NCBI GenBank assembly: GCA_018228705.1
Contig: CP073694.1
Span: forward strand, 1,364,001-1,428,000
Reading direction: 5' to 3'
Length of the DNA: 64,000 nucleotides
DNA from: Dysosmobacter sp. Marseille-Q4140
Lineage (GTDB): Bacteria > Bacillota > Clostridia > Oscillospirales > Oscillospiraceae
Below the pieces are notes generated by a model, which had not been told where the DNA came from, searched no databases, and saw only the letters and a list, made by a program, of their open reading frames with translations. The position numbers and the translations under genes were made by a program. This document shows positions 32,632 to 41,276 of the stretch, piece after piece. Every line of letters starts with the position of its first letter. Position 1 is the first letter of the stretch.

Positions 32632-34717
32632 TCACGCCCTCCTTCCGTTTGGGGAACTCCAATTTGAAGCGGACATACTTCTCGCCGGTATCGTCCAGCA
32701 CCACCACCGCGTCATAGGCGGCGCCCTTCTTTTCAGACCACATCCCCTTGACGGAGGTGCGGCCCTTCTTCAAAAGGTCGCCGGCCATCTTTTTTGTCAG
32801 CTCCTTCTTGCGGGAGGTCCAGAAGCGGTCGTCCTTCCAAAGGACAAAGCGGCAGGCGCGGTCGGAGCAGTAAAAATTCTTCCTGCCCTCATAGACCGGC
32901 TTGCCGCAGCGGGGGCAGAGACCCACGGCCTCCCGCTCCGGGGCGAACAGTTTCTGGCCCTCCTCGGAGATGTGGGAATAGGTTTTCACCAGTTCCCGCG
33001 CCATGTCAGAGATCCCCGCCATGAAAGCGGCGGGATCGCCCTCACCCCTGGCGATGGCGGTCAGCTTCTGCTCCCACTCCGCCGTGAGCATGGGAGAGGT
33101 CAGCGTATCCGGCAGGACAGTGACCAGGTTGATCCCCGCCTTGGTAGGGATGAGGCTTTTCCCTTTGCGCTCCACAAACCCGGCCGCCACCAGCTTCTCC
33201 AGGATCGCCGCCCTGGTGGCCGGGGTGCCCAGGCCCTTGCGCTCGGCGTCCTCCGGCATCTCCTCTTTCCCGGCAGTCTCCATCGCCGCCAGGAGGGTGT
33301 CCTCCGTGTACGCCTTGGGCGGGGCGGTGAAGTGTTCGGTGACAGCGGCCTCCACCTGGTCAAAAAGTTGACCCTCGGTGAAGTCCGGCAGAGCGGCGGG
33401 TTCCGCCTCGCCCTCCGGCTGCTCCTTCAGGGAAGCGCGGAAAATGTGGTCGATCTCACGCCAGCCCTCGGAGAGGATGCGCCGCCCCTTGGCGGTGAAG
33501 GTCTGCCCGCCGCAGGTAAAGGTCGCCGTCACCGCCTCGTACACATAGGGCTCCGCAACCGCGCACAGCAGCTCCCGGCACACCAGCAGAAGGATATTGC
33601 GCTCACCCACGGGCAGTTCGGACAGGTCCGCCTTCTCCAGCTCCAGCGTGGGGATGATGGCGTGGTGGTCGGACACCTTCTTGTCATTTACCAGCAAGGA
33701 CACATCCGGGAAGAACTCCCCGCACCCGTCAAAGGGCGGTACCTTGGCCGCCAGGTGGAGGACCACCGAAGCGGTCTCCGCCATGTCGGCGGTCAAAAAC
33801 CGGCTGTCCGTCCGGGGATAGGTCAGCAGCTTTTTCTCATAGAGGGATTGTGCGTAGTCCAGCGTCTGTTTCGCCGTGTAGCCGAAGATGCGGTTGGCCT
33901 CCCGCTGGAGGGTGGTCAGGTCGTAGAGCCTGGGCGGTGCCTCTTTCTTCTGTTCACGGGTGACGGAAGCGCAGACTGCCTCCGCGCCGGCACAGGCCGC
34001 CCTCAGGGCCTCCGCCTCCTCCGGGGCGGCGATCTTCTCCGACACCGCCTCGGCCCCGCCCAGGGTCAGGCGCACATGATGGTATTTCTCTTTGCGGAAC
34101 ATTGTGATTTTGCTGTCCCGGTCCACCAGCATGGCAAGGGTGGGGGTCTGCACCCGCCCCACATTCAGGGTGCGGTGGTAGAGGACAGAAAAAAGTCTTG
34201 TGGCGTTGATCCCAATGAGCCAGTCTGCTTTCTGGCGGCAGAGGGCGGACTGGTACAGCGGGTCATACTCCGCGCCGGGGCGCAGGTCCTGGAAGCCCTC
34301 CCGGATCGCCGCGTCCTCCATGGAAGAGATCCACAGACGGGAGAAGGGCTTCTGGCATCCCGCCATCTCATAGACCAGCCGGAAGATGAGCTCGCCCTCC
34401 CGCCCGGCGTCGCAGGCGTTGACCAGCTCGGTGACGTCCTCTCGCTCCATGAGGTGCTTCAAGTTCTGGAAGGCGTCCTCCTTGCCATTCGCCAGCACAT
34501 AGCGGAAGGGCTCCGGCAGGATGGGAAGGTCATCATACTTCCATTTCTTATAACCAAGGTCGTACCCGGCTGCGTCCATCGGGGACACCAAATGCCCCAC
34601 GCACCAGGAAACGATGAGCCCATTTCCTTCAAAACAGCCATCGGCCCTGGATGTGACACCCAGGGCCGACGCGATGGATTTTGCAACACTCGGTTTCTCA
34701 CAGATTATAAGTTTCAC
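32621..34717 (-). CDS. topB: DNA topoisomerase III (TopB)
   Basis: A 698-residue type IA topoisomerase. Toprim domain starts MKLIICEKPSVAKSIASALG and has NACDAGREGELIFRLVYE; the catalytic Tyr is in LLTYPRTDSRFL (about 294). The last 90 residues have a zinc-finger-like segment (LCPRCGKPVYEGRKNFYCSDRACRF). Conjugative elements use it to resolve strands during transfer and replication. First gene of the segment left of the TIR gene. Confidence 0.95.
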   Translation of the reverse strand: MKLIICEKPSVAKSIASALGVTSRADGCFEGNGLIVSWCVGHLVSPMDAAGYDLGYKKWKYDDLPILPEPFRYVLANGKEDAFQNLKHLMEREDVTELVNACDAGREGELIFRLVYEMAGCQKPFSRLWISSMEDAAIREGFQDLRPGAEYDPLYQSALCRQKADWLIGINATRLFSVLYHRTLNVGRVQTPTLAMLVDRDSKITMFRKEKYHHVRLTLGGAEAVSEKIAAPEEAEALRAACAGAEAVCASVTREQKKEAPPRLYDLTTLQREANRIFGYTAKQTLDYAQSLYEKKLLTYPRTDSRFLTADMAETASVVLHLAAKVPPFDGCGEFFPDVSLLVNDKKVSDHHAIIPTLELEKADLSELPVGERNILLLVCRELLCAVAEPYVYEAVTATFTCGGQTFTAKGRRILSEGWREIDHIFRASLKEQPEGEAEPAALPDFTEGQLFDQVEAAVTEHFTAPPKAYTEDTLLAAMETAGKEEMPEDAERKGLGTPATRAAILEKLVAAGFVERKGKSLIPTKAGINLVTVLPDTLTSPMLTAEWEQKLTAIARGEGDPAAFMAGISDMARELVKTYSHISEEGQKLFAPEREAVGLCPRCGKPVYEGRKNFYCSDRACRFVLWKDDRFWTSRKKELTKKMAGDLLKKGRTSVKGMWSEKKGAAYDAVVVLDDTGEKYVRFKLEFPKRKEGVNGR

Positions 34718-34742
34718 CTAATACCACCACCTATATAATGTA

Positions 34743-34771
34743 TTGATTTGCTTTCATTTTCGTAGTATAAT
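34743..34771 (+). promoter_or_regulatory. SigA-type promoter of the TIR gene
   Basis: TTGATT (34743-34748), 17-base spacer, TATAAT (34766-34771). Confidence 0.8.
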
Positions 34772-34807
34772 ACCAAATATGGATTTTCGTTTGAAAGAAG
34801 GGGAATA

Positions 34808-35521
34808 ATGGGAAAAATAAAAATCACTCGTAAAGTAACTGTTAAACAGCAGGTGCGTGTTCAACGCAATGTGCAAGTTACTTCTCAACCCATAACATAC
34901 ACCCAACCCGCACCTCAAATCTCCACCGCCCCGGTTCAGAAGGCGTTGAACGACTTGTCTAACGAAGTTAAGAATGCGCAGAGAAAACTTGAATCTTCGT
35001 CTCGAAGAAGGACTCTCCCTTCTGGTGTTTACAGCAAGCCTGTTGAGGATGTTTTCTATGCTTTGGACGAGCGCCGAAAACCGGAAAATTTGGAGTCCCA
35101 AGCAATGTACGATGTGTTTATCTCACATGCCAGTGAAGATAAGAAGGAGTTTGTGGCCCCCCTTGTGGAAAAACTTCAGGATGCCGGAATCACGGTTTGG
35201 TATGATGCTTTGGAGTTGCAATGGGGTAAAAGTTTACGAGAGCAAATTGACAATGGGATTAAACGCTCAAAATTTGCTATCCTTGTGCTGTCTAAACACT
35301 TTTTTGAGAAGCAATGGCCCAGACGTGAGTTGGATGGCATTTTGGCAAAGGAAACCGTATCCGGTAATGCCCCACTTCCAATCTGGTACAATGTGACTCA
35401 AGAAGATGTTTACGAGTTTAGTCCCACACTATCAGGCTTATATGCTATCTCCACTGATAACCACAGCATCGATGATATTTGCAAGGCCCTCCAACTTGTA
35501 CTTGAGAAAGAAACTGCATAA
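34808..35521 (+). CDS. TIR-domain protein, candidate defence cargo
   Basis: A 237-residue protein. Residues 1-95 are a basic, coiled stretch (KITRKVTVKQQVRVQRNVQV; ALNDLSNEVKNAQRKLESSSRRR) without a known domain. Residues 99-235 form a TIR domain: YDVFISHASEDKKEFV (box 1), GITVWYDALELQWGKSL, SKFAILVLSKHFFEKQWPRRELDGI, where the Glu in RREL is at the catalytic place of TIR NADases. The region is AT-richer than its neighbours and is the only plus-strand gene in the transfer operon, with its own promoter and terminator, so it was added as a cassette. Bacterial TIR proteins often cleave NAD in phage defence. Confidence 0.85.
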   Translation: MGKIKITRKVTVKQQVRVQRNVQVTSQPITYTQPAPQISTAPVQKALNDLSNEVKNAQRKLESSSRRRTLPSGVYSKPVEDVFYALDERRKPENLESQAMYDVFISHASEDKKEFVAPLVEKLQDAGITVWYDALELQWGKSLREQIDNGIKRSKFAILVLSKHFFEKQWPRRELDGILAKETVSGNAPLPIWYNVTQEDVYEFSPTLSGLYAISTDNHSIDDICKALQLVLEKETA

Positions 35522-35524
35522 GCA

Positions 35525-35571
35525 TAAGGCCAACATTCTAACTTAGTGGAATGTTGGCCTTACGTTTTTTG
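35525..35571. terminator. Terminator after the TIR gene
   Basis: A perfect 14-bp stem (35525-35538 with 35549-35562) and a TTTTTT run on the plus strand. Confidence 0.92.
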
Positions 35572-35572
35572 A

Positions 35573-36721
35573 CTATCCCACTATTTCATTATCGGTATCC
35601 TCATTTTCATATTCCTCATCCTCGAAGTCATAGTCGTCCGGGTCTGCGCTGACCTTGGACGCCTGCTTGGGACGGATAAACTTGATATAGGCGAAGGCTC
35701 CGCCGCCGCCCAGCACCACCAGCGCCAGGACCAGCGCCAGGGCGCCCATGCCCCCGGACTTCTCCGCCTCCGGCTCCGGTTCGGGTTCCGGCTCCGGCTC
35801 CGCGCCGGCGCACTCGGCCATATTCACCGCGCACACCTCGCAGGAGGTGTTCACCGCCCCGGCCTGGCATTTCTCCGTACAGGTGCAGACCGCCGGCGCC
35901 TCCTGGGCCTCGCCATCCTCCATCAGTGCCAGGAGGTCCGCCTCGTCCACCTGGTTCAGGAAGTGGACGGTCTGCGCCCCCTCGTCATCCCGGTCGATGA
36001 TGAGATAGAACACGTTGCCGCCCTTTGTCTCCACCGTGATGAACTGCTTGCCGGAGGATGTCCCGCCCAGGTCGTCAATGAGGGACAGGTTCCCATCCGG
36101 GGTCAGGGCTGCCCCTCCGCCCCCGGAGAGGCCGGAGGTGAACAGCTCCAGCAGGGCGGAGAGGTCCGTCCCGTCCAGGGAGAGGGAGAAGCTGCCCGTG
36201 TCCGTGATGGTCAGGTAGTCGGAATGAACATAGCCCTCCCGCTCCGGCAGAAGCACCTTGACCCATTCGCCCTCGGTGCCGATGACTTCTACCTGCGCCC
36301 CATCGGGAAGCTGGGTGAAGGCGTCGTTATCCAGCCCAGCGCCGGTGCGGACATTCAGGTTGCCGCCGCAGGTGGTCACGGTGCCGGTCTGCTGGGTTTC
36401 CCATTTCTCCGTGTCAGGGGTAAACAGGATACCGTCCTCGGTGACAGTCACAGTCCCCAGGCCGCCCAGCAGCTCGGCAAGCTGATCCAGAGTATCAGCG
36501 CCGGCCTGCGTATCATTGTTGCCAGCAGTATCTTCATCATCGGTCACAGTGACCTCCGGGGCCTCGGCGTCCTCCGCAGGGTCCGCCTCCGTCCCGGCAG
36601 TTTCGGTGTAGTAGGGTTCGCCCTCCCCACCGCCGGCGAAAGCGGGGACAGCAAAGGCCGTGGCACAGAGCGCCACGGCCAGGGCCGCCGTAAACAGGCG
36701 GATGATCTTCTTATTCTTCAT
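35573..36721 (-). CDS. SH3 / DUF4366-type ICE surface protein
   Basis: A 382-residue exported protein. Signal peptide MKNKKIIRLFTAALAVALCATAFAVPAFA; an acidic spacer; a bacterial SH3 domain (CGGNLNVRTGAGLDNDAFTQLPDGAQVEVIG...GYVHSDYL, about 120-180); a DUF4366-type part (FITVETKGGNVFYLIIDRD; NQVDEADLLALME) and a cysteine-rich patch (CTCTEKCQAGAVNTSCEVC). An EPEPEP repeat precedes the C-terminal membrane helix (MGALALVLALVVLGGGGAFAYI) and an acidic tail. It probably anchors to the cell wall or envelope during transfer. ATG at 36721 overlaps the DUF4315 gene. Confidence 0.8.
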   Translation of the reverse strand: MKNKKIIRLFTAALAVALCATAFAVPAFAGGGEGEPYYTETAGTEADPAEDAEAPEVTVTDDEDTAGNNDTQAGADTLDQLAELLGGLGTVTVTEDGILFTPDTEKWETQQTGTVTTCGGNLNVRTGAGLDNDAFTQLPDGAQVEVIGTEGEWVKVLLPEREGYVHSDYLTITDTGSFSLSLDGTDLSALLELFTSGLSGGGGAALTPDGNLSLIDDLGGTSSGKQFITVETKGGNVFYLIIDRDDEGAQTVHFLNQVDEADLLALMEDGEAQEAPAVCTCTEKCQAGAVNTSCEVCAVNMAECAGAEPEPEPEPEPEAEKSGGMGALALVLALVVLGGGGAFAYIKFIRPKQASKVSADPDDYDFEDEEYENEDTDNEIVG

Positions 36722-36992
36722 ACTCGGCATCCTCCATCTCATTCTCGCCGGGGTCCGCCGCGGGCTCCGCCTCCATCATGCCGTTCGGCAGGGTGATGAG
36801 GCCGCTGGCATAGGCCTTCAGGAAGGCCGTCAGCTCCCGGTTGTCCATCTTCACCGCCTTGACCATGCGGACGATCTCCAGGTTCTCCTCCTCGGTGAGC
36901 TGGGCCTCCAGGGTGCGGAGGCGCTTCTGCTGCTCGGAGATCTTCTCCCTGGTCTTTTCAATATCGCGGCGGATCTTATCAACAGTTGCCAT
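36711..36992 (-). CDS. DUF4315 family protein
   Basis: A 93-residue coiled-coil protein (KIRRDIEKTREKISEQQKRLRTLEAQLTEEENLEIVRMVKAVKMDNRELTAFLKAY), a standard DUF4315 protein in Tn1549-like transfer operons; role unknown. The ATG at 36992 has AAAGGAG 10 bases upstream. It overlaps both neighbours. Confidence 0.85.
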   Translation of the reverse strand: MATVDKIRRDIEKTREKISEQQKRLRTLEAQLTEEENLEIVRMVKAVKMDNRELTAFLKAYASGLITLPNGMMEAEPAADPGENEMEDAEYEE

Positions 36993-37713
36993 GTTCGCAA
37001 AACTCCTTTCCAAATCGTTCTTTCCATGAGTAGTTCCGGCCCAGGCCCTGGACCGTTTTCAAATTGGGGCGGGCATTGTCCTCCAGCGCGATGGCCCTTC
37101 GGAACAGGTCCGGGTGGTGGTCCCGCAGGTGGATGATCTCCTCCGCCCTCATGCTGGGGCAGAAGAAGCAGGAGGATTTGCCCGGCTGGGGCAGACCCGC
37201 ATTTTCAATGGCCTGCATACACGCTGCCCGGTCCCATCCCCATTCCATCAGGGGATACCACTTGCTGTACTTGGGGTCGGCCAGGTCGCCCAGCAGCACC
37301 TTGTCGCTGCGGTAGCCCTCGCCGGCGTCGTAGCCGATGAATTTCACCACCCGCTTGCCCGCTGCCCATACCTTTTGGCAGGGCAAATAGTGATTGCAGA
37401 ACTTTTCCTGCGGCCCGATCTTGTGTTTCAGGGAACACCGCTTGAAGCCGTAGGCGATGGAGGGCAGGGTGCCGCTCTGCAAGCACTCCTGCTCCAGGGT
37501 CAGCCGCTTGCTGTCCCGCGTGGTCTTGTAGACTCTGGTGATGGGCGGCATCCCGTGGCCCTTCAGCCAGCGGTCCATAATGTCCAGGTAGGCATAGGTG
37601 TGGGGATGCTCCGCCCCGGTATCCGCAAAGAGGATCAGGTCCACCGGGATGCGGTGCTGGTGCAGGCCGATCAAAAGGGCGGTGCTGTTGACACCGCCCC
37701 CGTAGGAAACCAT
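36979..37713 (-). CDS. PP-loop (PAPS reductase-like) protein of the ICE
   Basis: A 244-residue protein of the adenine nucleotide alpha-hydrolase superfamily. The PP-loop SYGGGVNSTALL is at residues 3-14, then DLILFADTGAEHPHTYAYLDIM and YPLMEWGWDRAACMQAIENAGLPQPGKSSCFFCP. Cysteines (RCSLKHKIGP; SSCFFCPS) resemble sulfurtransferase/PAPS reductases and DndC, but it is shorter than DndC. It is found in many ICEs of this class and its role is not known; thiolation of a small molecule or nucleic acid would fit the fold. Confidence 0.8.
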   Translation of the reverse strand: MVSYGGGVNSTALLIGLHQHRIPVDLILFADTGAEHPHTYAYLDIMDRWLKGHGMPPITRVYKTTRDSKRLTLEQECLQSGTLPSIAYGFKRCSLKHKIGPQEKFCNHYLPCQKVWAAGKRVVKFIGYDAGEGYRSDKVLLGDLADPKYSKWYPLMEWGWDRAACMQAIENAGLPQPGKSSCFFCPSMRAEEIIHLRDHHPDLFRRAIALEDNARPNLKTVQGLGRNYSWKERFGKEFCEHGNC

Positions 37714-37735
37714 ATTGATGCTTTACCACCTCCCA

Positions 37736-39634
37736 TCAGTTGTACGGCGGCCGGCCGTAGGCATAAAAGTGAGACTGCCAGTAGCTGGTGTTCAAATTGG
37801 TGTAGGAAATCGGATCTCCACAGTGCAGCATCATATTGTCGCCCACATAGATGCCCACATGGGAGATACCGCTGGTGTCATAGGTGCCCACAAAGAACAC
37901 CAGGTCGCCCGGCTGGGGGTCGGAGACCGGCGTGGAGATGTTATAGAGCCCCTGGGCGCCCAGCCGCCCGGTGTTGCACAGGCCGGTATTGGTCAGCACA
38001 TAGCTGACGAAGCCGGAACAGTCAAAGGAGGTCTCCGGGCTGCTCCCGCCCCAGACATAAGGGTATCCCAGGTATTTCTCCGCCTCGGTGATGAGGGTGG
38101 CGAACCGCTCATCCGTCAGGTACTCGGCGGGAATGTCCCAGGCCGTGGGCGGGTTCTCAATGTACTTGCCCACATACCCGGAGGACGGGAACAGGTCCGG
38201 TCGGTTGCCCAGGGTGGACATATACACGGCGTACATGGAGAGCTGGTCCTCGCCCATGATATAGACCGGCACATGGGAGAGGTCGAAATTCTCCAGCGTG
38301 ACGGTGCAGATGTACCAGGTGTAGGGAACCTCTACCTCGTACTCGTTGCCCTCGCTGTCCGTCCTCGTTTCTGTCCGATACCGTGTTTCAGTGGTCACGG
38401 TCTCGGTGAGGATGTACTGCTTGTCAAAGAGCATTTCCAGATCCCCTTGCACCTCGTCCAGGGTGAACACCCCCTCGTGAAGCGCCGACAGGATGGACAG
38501 CAGCACATAGGGGTCATGCTCGATCTCGTCCAGGTCAAAGTGGTACTCGTCGTAGTCGTGGGTGGCCTCGTAGGTGTTCAGATATTCTTGCAGCTCCGCC
38601 TCCATCTCGCAGTAGGCGGCCTCGGCCCCGGTCAGGTCCGCGTCCTCCGAAAGATAGGAGGAGGCCACCAGGCCGGAAGTCCCGCCCCCGAACATGGAGG
38701 TGCAGGACTGCATCAGCCCCATGATGAGCATGAGGATCAAGCCAATCCCGCCCACAATGAGAAGGGTGTGTTTGTTCTTGGTGACGAAGCCGCCCAGCTT
38801 CTGGGCGATGGTCCCGCCGCCCTTCTTCGCTGCGGAGGCGGCGGTCTGGGACGCCTTGCCCGCGGCCTGGGCTGCGCCGGTTCCTGCCCGGTGGGCGGCG
38901 GCGTACTGTTTTTGCAGCCGTTTCTTCTGCCACAGGCGGGAGATGGGGTTACTGGACGCAAGCTGGGGATTTTCCATGACGGACTTCCGCCAGTAGAAAT
39001 CGGCATTGGATTTCACCGCTGCCTGCTCCGCCTGTTTCACATCCCGCCAGGGTTTCAGTTTCCGGTCCGTGCGTGCCTGATGGATACGCCGGCCGCCATA
39101 GCCCACGGCCTTCTCGATCTGCCGCTCTCCCAGGTGGCCGGCCTGGACGCCGGAATTTTCACCCTCCACCTTGCTCACTTCGCTGTGGAGGGTGGACTTC
39201 ACCTCCTGCACCGGCCAGGATAAGGGGTTGCCATGCTCCTTACCGGGAGGCTTCACGGGGACGGCGGCCTTTGCCGCGTCCAGCTTATCCGCCGCCTTGT
39301 CCGACTTGCGGACAGCTTTTTTCAGCTCCGGCGCCGCCCGGTCTGCCTCCGAAAACTGCAAACGGGAGGAAGGGCGGTCCCTGGCCGCCTCACCCTCCCG
39401 GAAGGTGTCGCGCCGCTTGCGCCGCGCTTTTTTCGCCTGGCGCCGTTCCACATGGCCCTCCACCTCGTCCACCGCCCGGCTCAATGTCCCCGCCGTTTCA
39501 TCAGCAGAGGAATAGTCCTGTTCCTGGGGGCGGTCCGAAATGTGGGTGGCCTCGCCGGTCACCAGGTTCACCGAAATGGCCCCGTCACGGGTCATCTTCT
39601 GGGCCTCCTTCTCGGAGGCTTTCCATTCTTGCAT
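37736..39634 (-). CDS. NlpC/P60 cell-wall hydrolase of the transfer system (CD1108-type)
   Basis: A 632-residue protein. The first 285 residues are basic and predicted cytoplasmic (KKARRKRRDTFREG), a membrane helix lies at about 288-310 (HTLLIVGGIGLILMLIMGLM), a middle extracellular domain follows (320-510), and residues 515-632 are an NlpC/P60 peptidase with Cys in FDCSGFVSYV, His in ISHVGIYVGD and a third polar residue in MMLHCGDP. It opens peptidoglycan for the transfer channel, as VirB1-like factors do. It overlaps no gene but is one base from the C5 methylase stop. Confidence 0.9.
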   Translation of the reverse strand: MQEWKASEKEAQKMTRDGAISVNLVTGEATHISDRPQEQDYSSADETAGTLSRAVDEVEGHVERRQAKKARRKRRDTFREGEAARDRPSSRLQFSEADRAAPELKKAVRKSDKAADKLDAAKAAVPVKPPGKEHGNPLSWPVQEVKSTLHSEVSKVEGENSGVQAGHLGERQIEKAVGYGGRRIHQARTDRKLKPWRDVKQAEQAAVKSNADFYWRKSVMENPQLASSNPISRLWQKKRLQKQYAAAHRAGTGAAQAAGKASQTAASAAKKGGGTIAQKLGGFVTKNKHTLLIVGGIGLILMLIMGLMQSCTSMFGGGTSGLVASSYLSEDADLTGAEAAYCEMEAELQEYLNTYEATHDYDEYHFDLDEIEHDPYVLLSILSALHEGVFTLDEVQGDLEMLFDKQYILTETVTTETRYRTETRTDSEGNEYEVEVPYTWYICTVTLENFDLSHVPVYIMGEDQLSMYAVYMSTLGNRPDLFPSSGYVGKYIENPPTAWDIPAEYLTDERFATLITEAEKYLGYPYVWGGSSPETSFDCSGFVSYVLTNTGLCNTGRLGAQGLYNISTPVSDPQPGDLVFFVGTYDTSGISHVGIYVGDNMMLHCGDPISYTNLNTSYWQSHFYAYGRPPYN

Positions 39635-40651
39635 TTATCCGTCACCTCCTCCATAGGGGCAGATGCTGGCGCACGCCCCGGTCTCAATCGCCGCGATATA
39701 GTGAAAAATGGGATAGGCCTGGGGCGGGCAGACTGCGTTGCCCAGGGTTTTCAGGCGCAGGGCCCGGTCCTTCGTGTCATCAGTTATGCGGGGGACATCT
39801 GCGGGTTCCTCTCGCCAGAGGATACGGCCGTCCATCCTTTCGGGAAGCCCATGAGCCATTCCACCCAATCCGGGTTCAGTGCCGCCTTCTCCGACAGGGG
39901 CTGCTCCTGGTGGATCACCTGGGCCGAAAGGTTGCTGGACGGGGACTTGCCCCGGAAGGCCGCCGGTTTCAAGGTGGAGCGGTAGCCCTCCGACGCCGCC
40001 GGCGTCAGGTAGAACACCGCCGCCGAAAGGCTCAGGCTCCAGATCGTCCCGTCCCTGTTCCGCTTGCGGAAGATCCCATTGTCCGACAGGTACACATCCA
40101 GGTTTGCCGCGTCCCTGCAGGTGGATTTGTCGGAGGCAAGGGGCGTGGGAAACATCAGCCGCGACGATAAAAGTTCGCTGGCGCTCATGCCACGCGCCGA
40201 CGCCGCAAGCCGGAAATACGAATGGGAGAACAGCGTATCCCGCTTTTGCCAGGTCAAAAATCGTTTTGTCGAGCCCCATATTGATGAAGCCAGCAACATT
40301 TTCCCCAAGCACCCAACGGGGCCGCAGCTCGGTAATAACTCTGCACATTTCCGGCCACAGGTAGCGTTCATCCGCAAAGCCCTTCCGCTTTCCCGCGGTG
40401 GAGAAGGGCTGGCAGGGGAAGCCGCCGGAGATGATGGTGACTGTTTCAAGTCCTGTTTTCTCAAAAAACGCCTCCTTCGTGAATGTGGTGATGTCCCGGA
40501 ACTTCGGCACGTCCGGCCAGTGCCGCTCCAGGACGGAATAGGGGTAGTCCGCCCATTCACACTGGCAGACGGTCTCGAACCCGGCCGCCTCCGCCGCCAG
40601 GTCCAGACCGCCGATGCCGGAGAACAGGCTCACATGGGTCAGTCGCTCCAT
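39635..40651 (-). pseudogene. C5 cytosine DNA methyltransferase with two compensating frameshifts
   Basis: The N-terminal frame has clear C5 motifs: VSLFSGIGGLDLAAE (motif I), ISGGFPCQPFS (motif IV, catalytic Cys), GENVAGF (motif VI, ENV), and HERQRTFIVA (motif VIII). After about 40165-40205 the homology continues in another frame (MFPTPLASDKST; DGTIWSLSLSAAVFYLTP; LNPDWVEWLMGFPKGW). At about 39810-39840 it returns to the first frame (LWREEPADVPRI; RLKTLGNAVCPPQAYPIF, motif X). The frame switch is +1 and then -1. The open first frame gives a 338-residue product whose middle is scrambled, so the enzyme is probably dead unless the indels are base errors. Confidence 0.65.
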
Positions 40652-41274
40652 ACCTCGTCCCCTTCAAGGTCTCCCTCGTCCTGGGGCTCCTCCACATCCT
40701 CCAGGCGGACCAGGTTATGGCGGCGGATGATGGACTCCTCCAGGACGTCCTGGGCGGCATTGCTGTCCTCCGGGAGGCCCAGGCTGCGGAAGAGCTTTTT
40801 CAGCACCTTTTCATAGCCGCCGGCCTTTTTCTTCAGCCGGAGGAAGTCCTTCTCCGTTTCCGTCTCGGACAGGCGGCGGGCCAGCGAATAGTAGAGGACG
40901 ATCAGGTGGTGGATGTCGCCCACCAGCATACGGAAGCCATAGCCGGGGATGATGTACTCATCCTTATACTTCTTGGGCTTCGGCTCCTCCACGGGCACCG
41001 GGGTGGCCTCCGCCAGCTCCTTTGCCATAAGGTCCTTTAGGTCTTTGGGGTCGCCGAATACCAGGTAGCGGCCGGGGATGCCCCAGCCCTGGAATTTCTC
41101 CTCGGCGATCTCGCCGTAGCGCTTCGCCGCGTCCAGCACATGGAACACGTCCTCCTCGTCCTTGATCCGGCCCGCCAGGAAGGCGAGCTGGTGGAGAAGG
41201 CCGTATAGGTGGACCTCATCGTTGATGTGGTTGAGATAGGTCTTGCCGTCGATAATGTAAATCTTGTTTTTCAT
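40639..41274 (-). CDS. Unknown ICE transfer-operon protein
   Basis: A 211-residue soluble protein, acidic at the C terminus (EEPQDEGDLEGDEVWSD). Visible helices: HLYGLLHQLAFLAGRIKDEEDVFHVLDAAKRYGEIAEEKF and DIHHLIVLYYSLARRLSETETEKDFLRLKKKAGGYEKVLKKLFRSLG. I do not recognise a family. It lies between the antirepressor and the C5 methylase, overlapping the latter's start by 13 bases, and so belongs to the transfer operon. ATG at 41274 has GAGG 7 bases upstream. Confidence 0.7.
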   Translation of the reverse strand: MKNKIYIIDGKTYLNHINDEVHLYGLLHQLAFLAGRIKDEEDVFHVLDAAKRYGEIAEEKFQGWGIPGRYLVFGDPKDLKDLMAKELAEATPVPVEEPKPKKYKDEYIIPGYGFRMLVGDIHHLIVLYYSLARRLSETETEKDFLRLKKKAGGYEKVLKKLFRSLGLPEDSNAAQDVLEESIIRRHNLVRLEDVEEPQDEGDLEGDEVWSD

Positions 41275-41276
41275 AT

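Noticed and set aside
32579-34738. 719-codon plus-strand frame over topB
   Set aside because: Shadow frame; topB catalytic motifs are on the minus strand.
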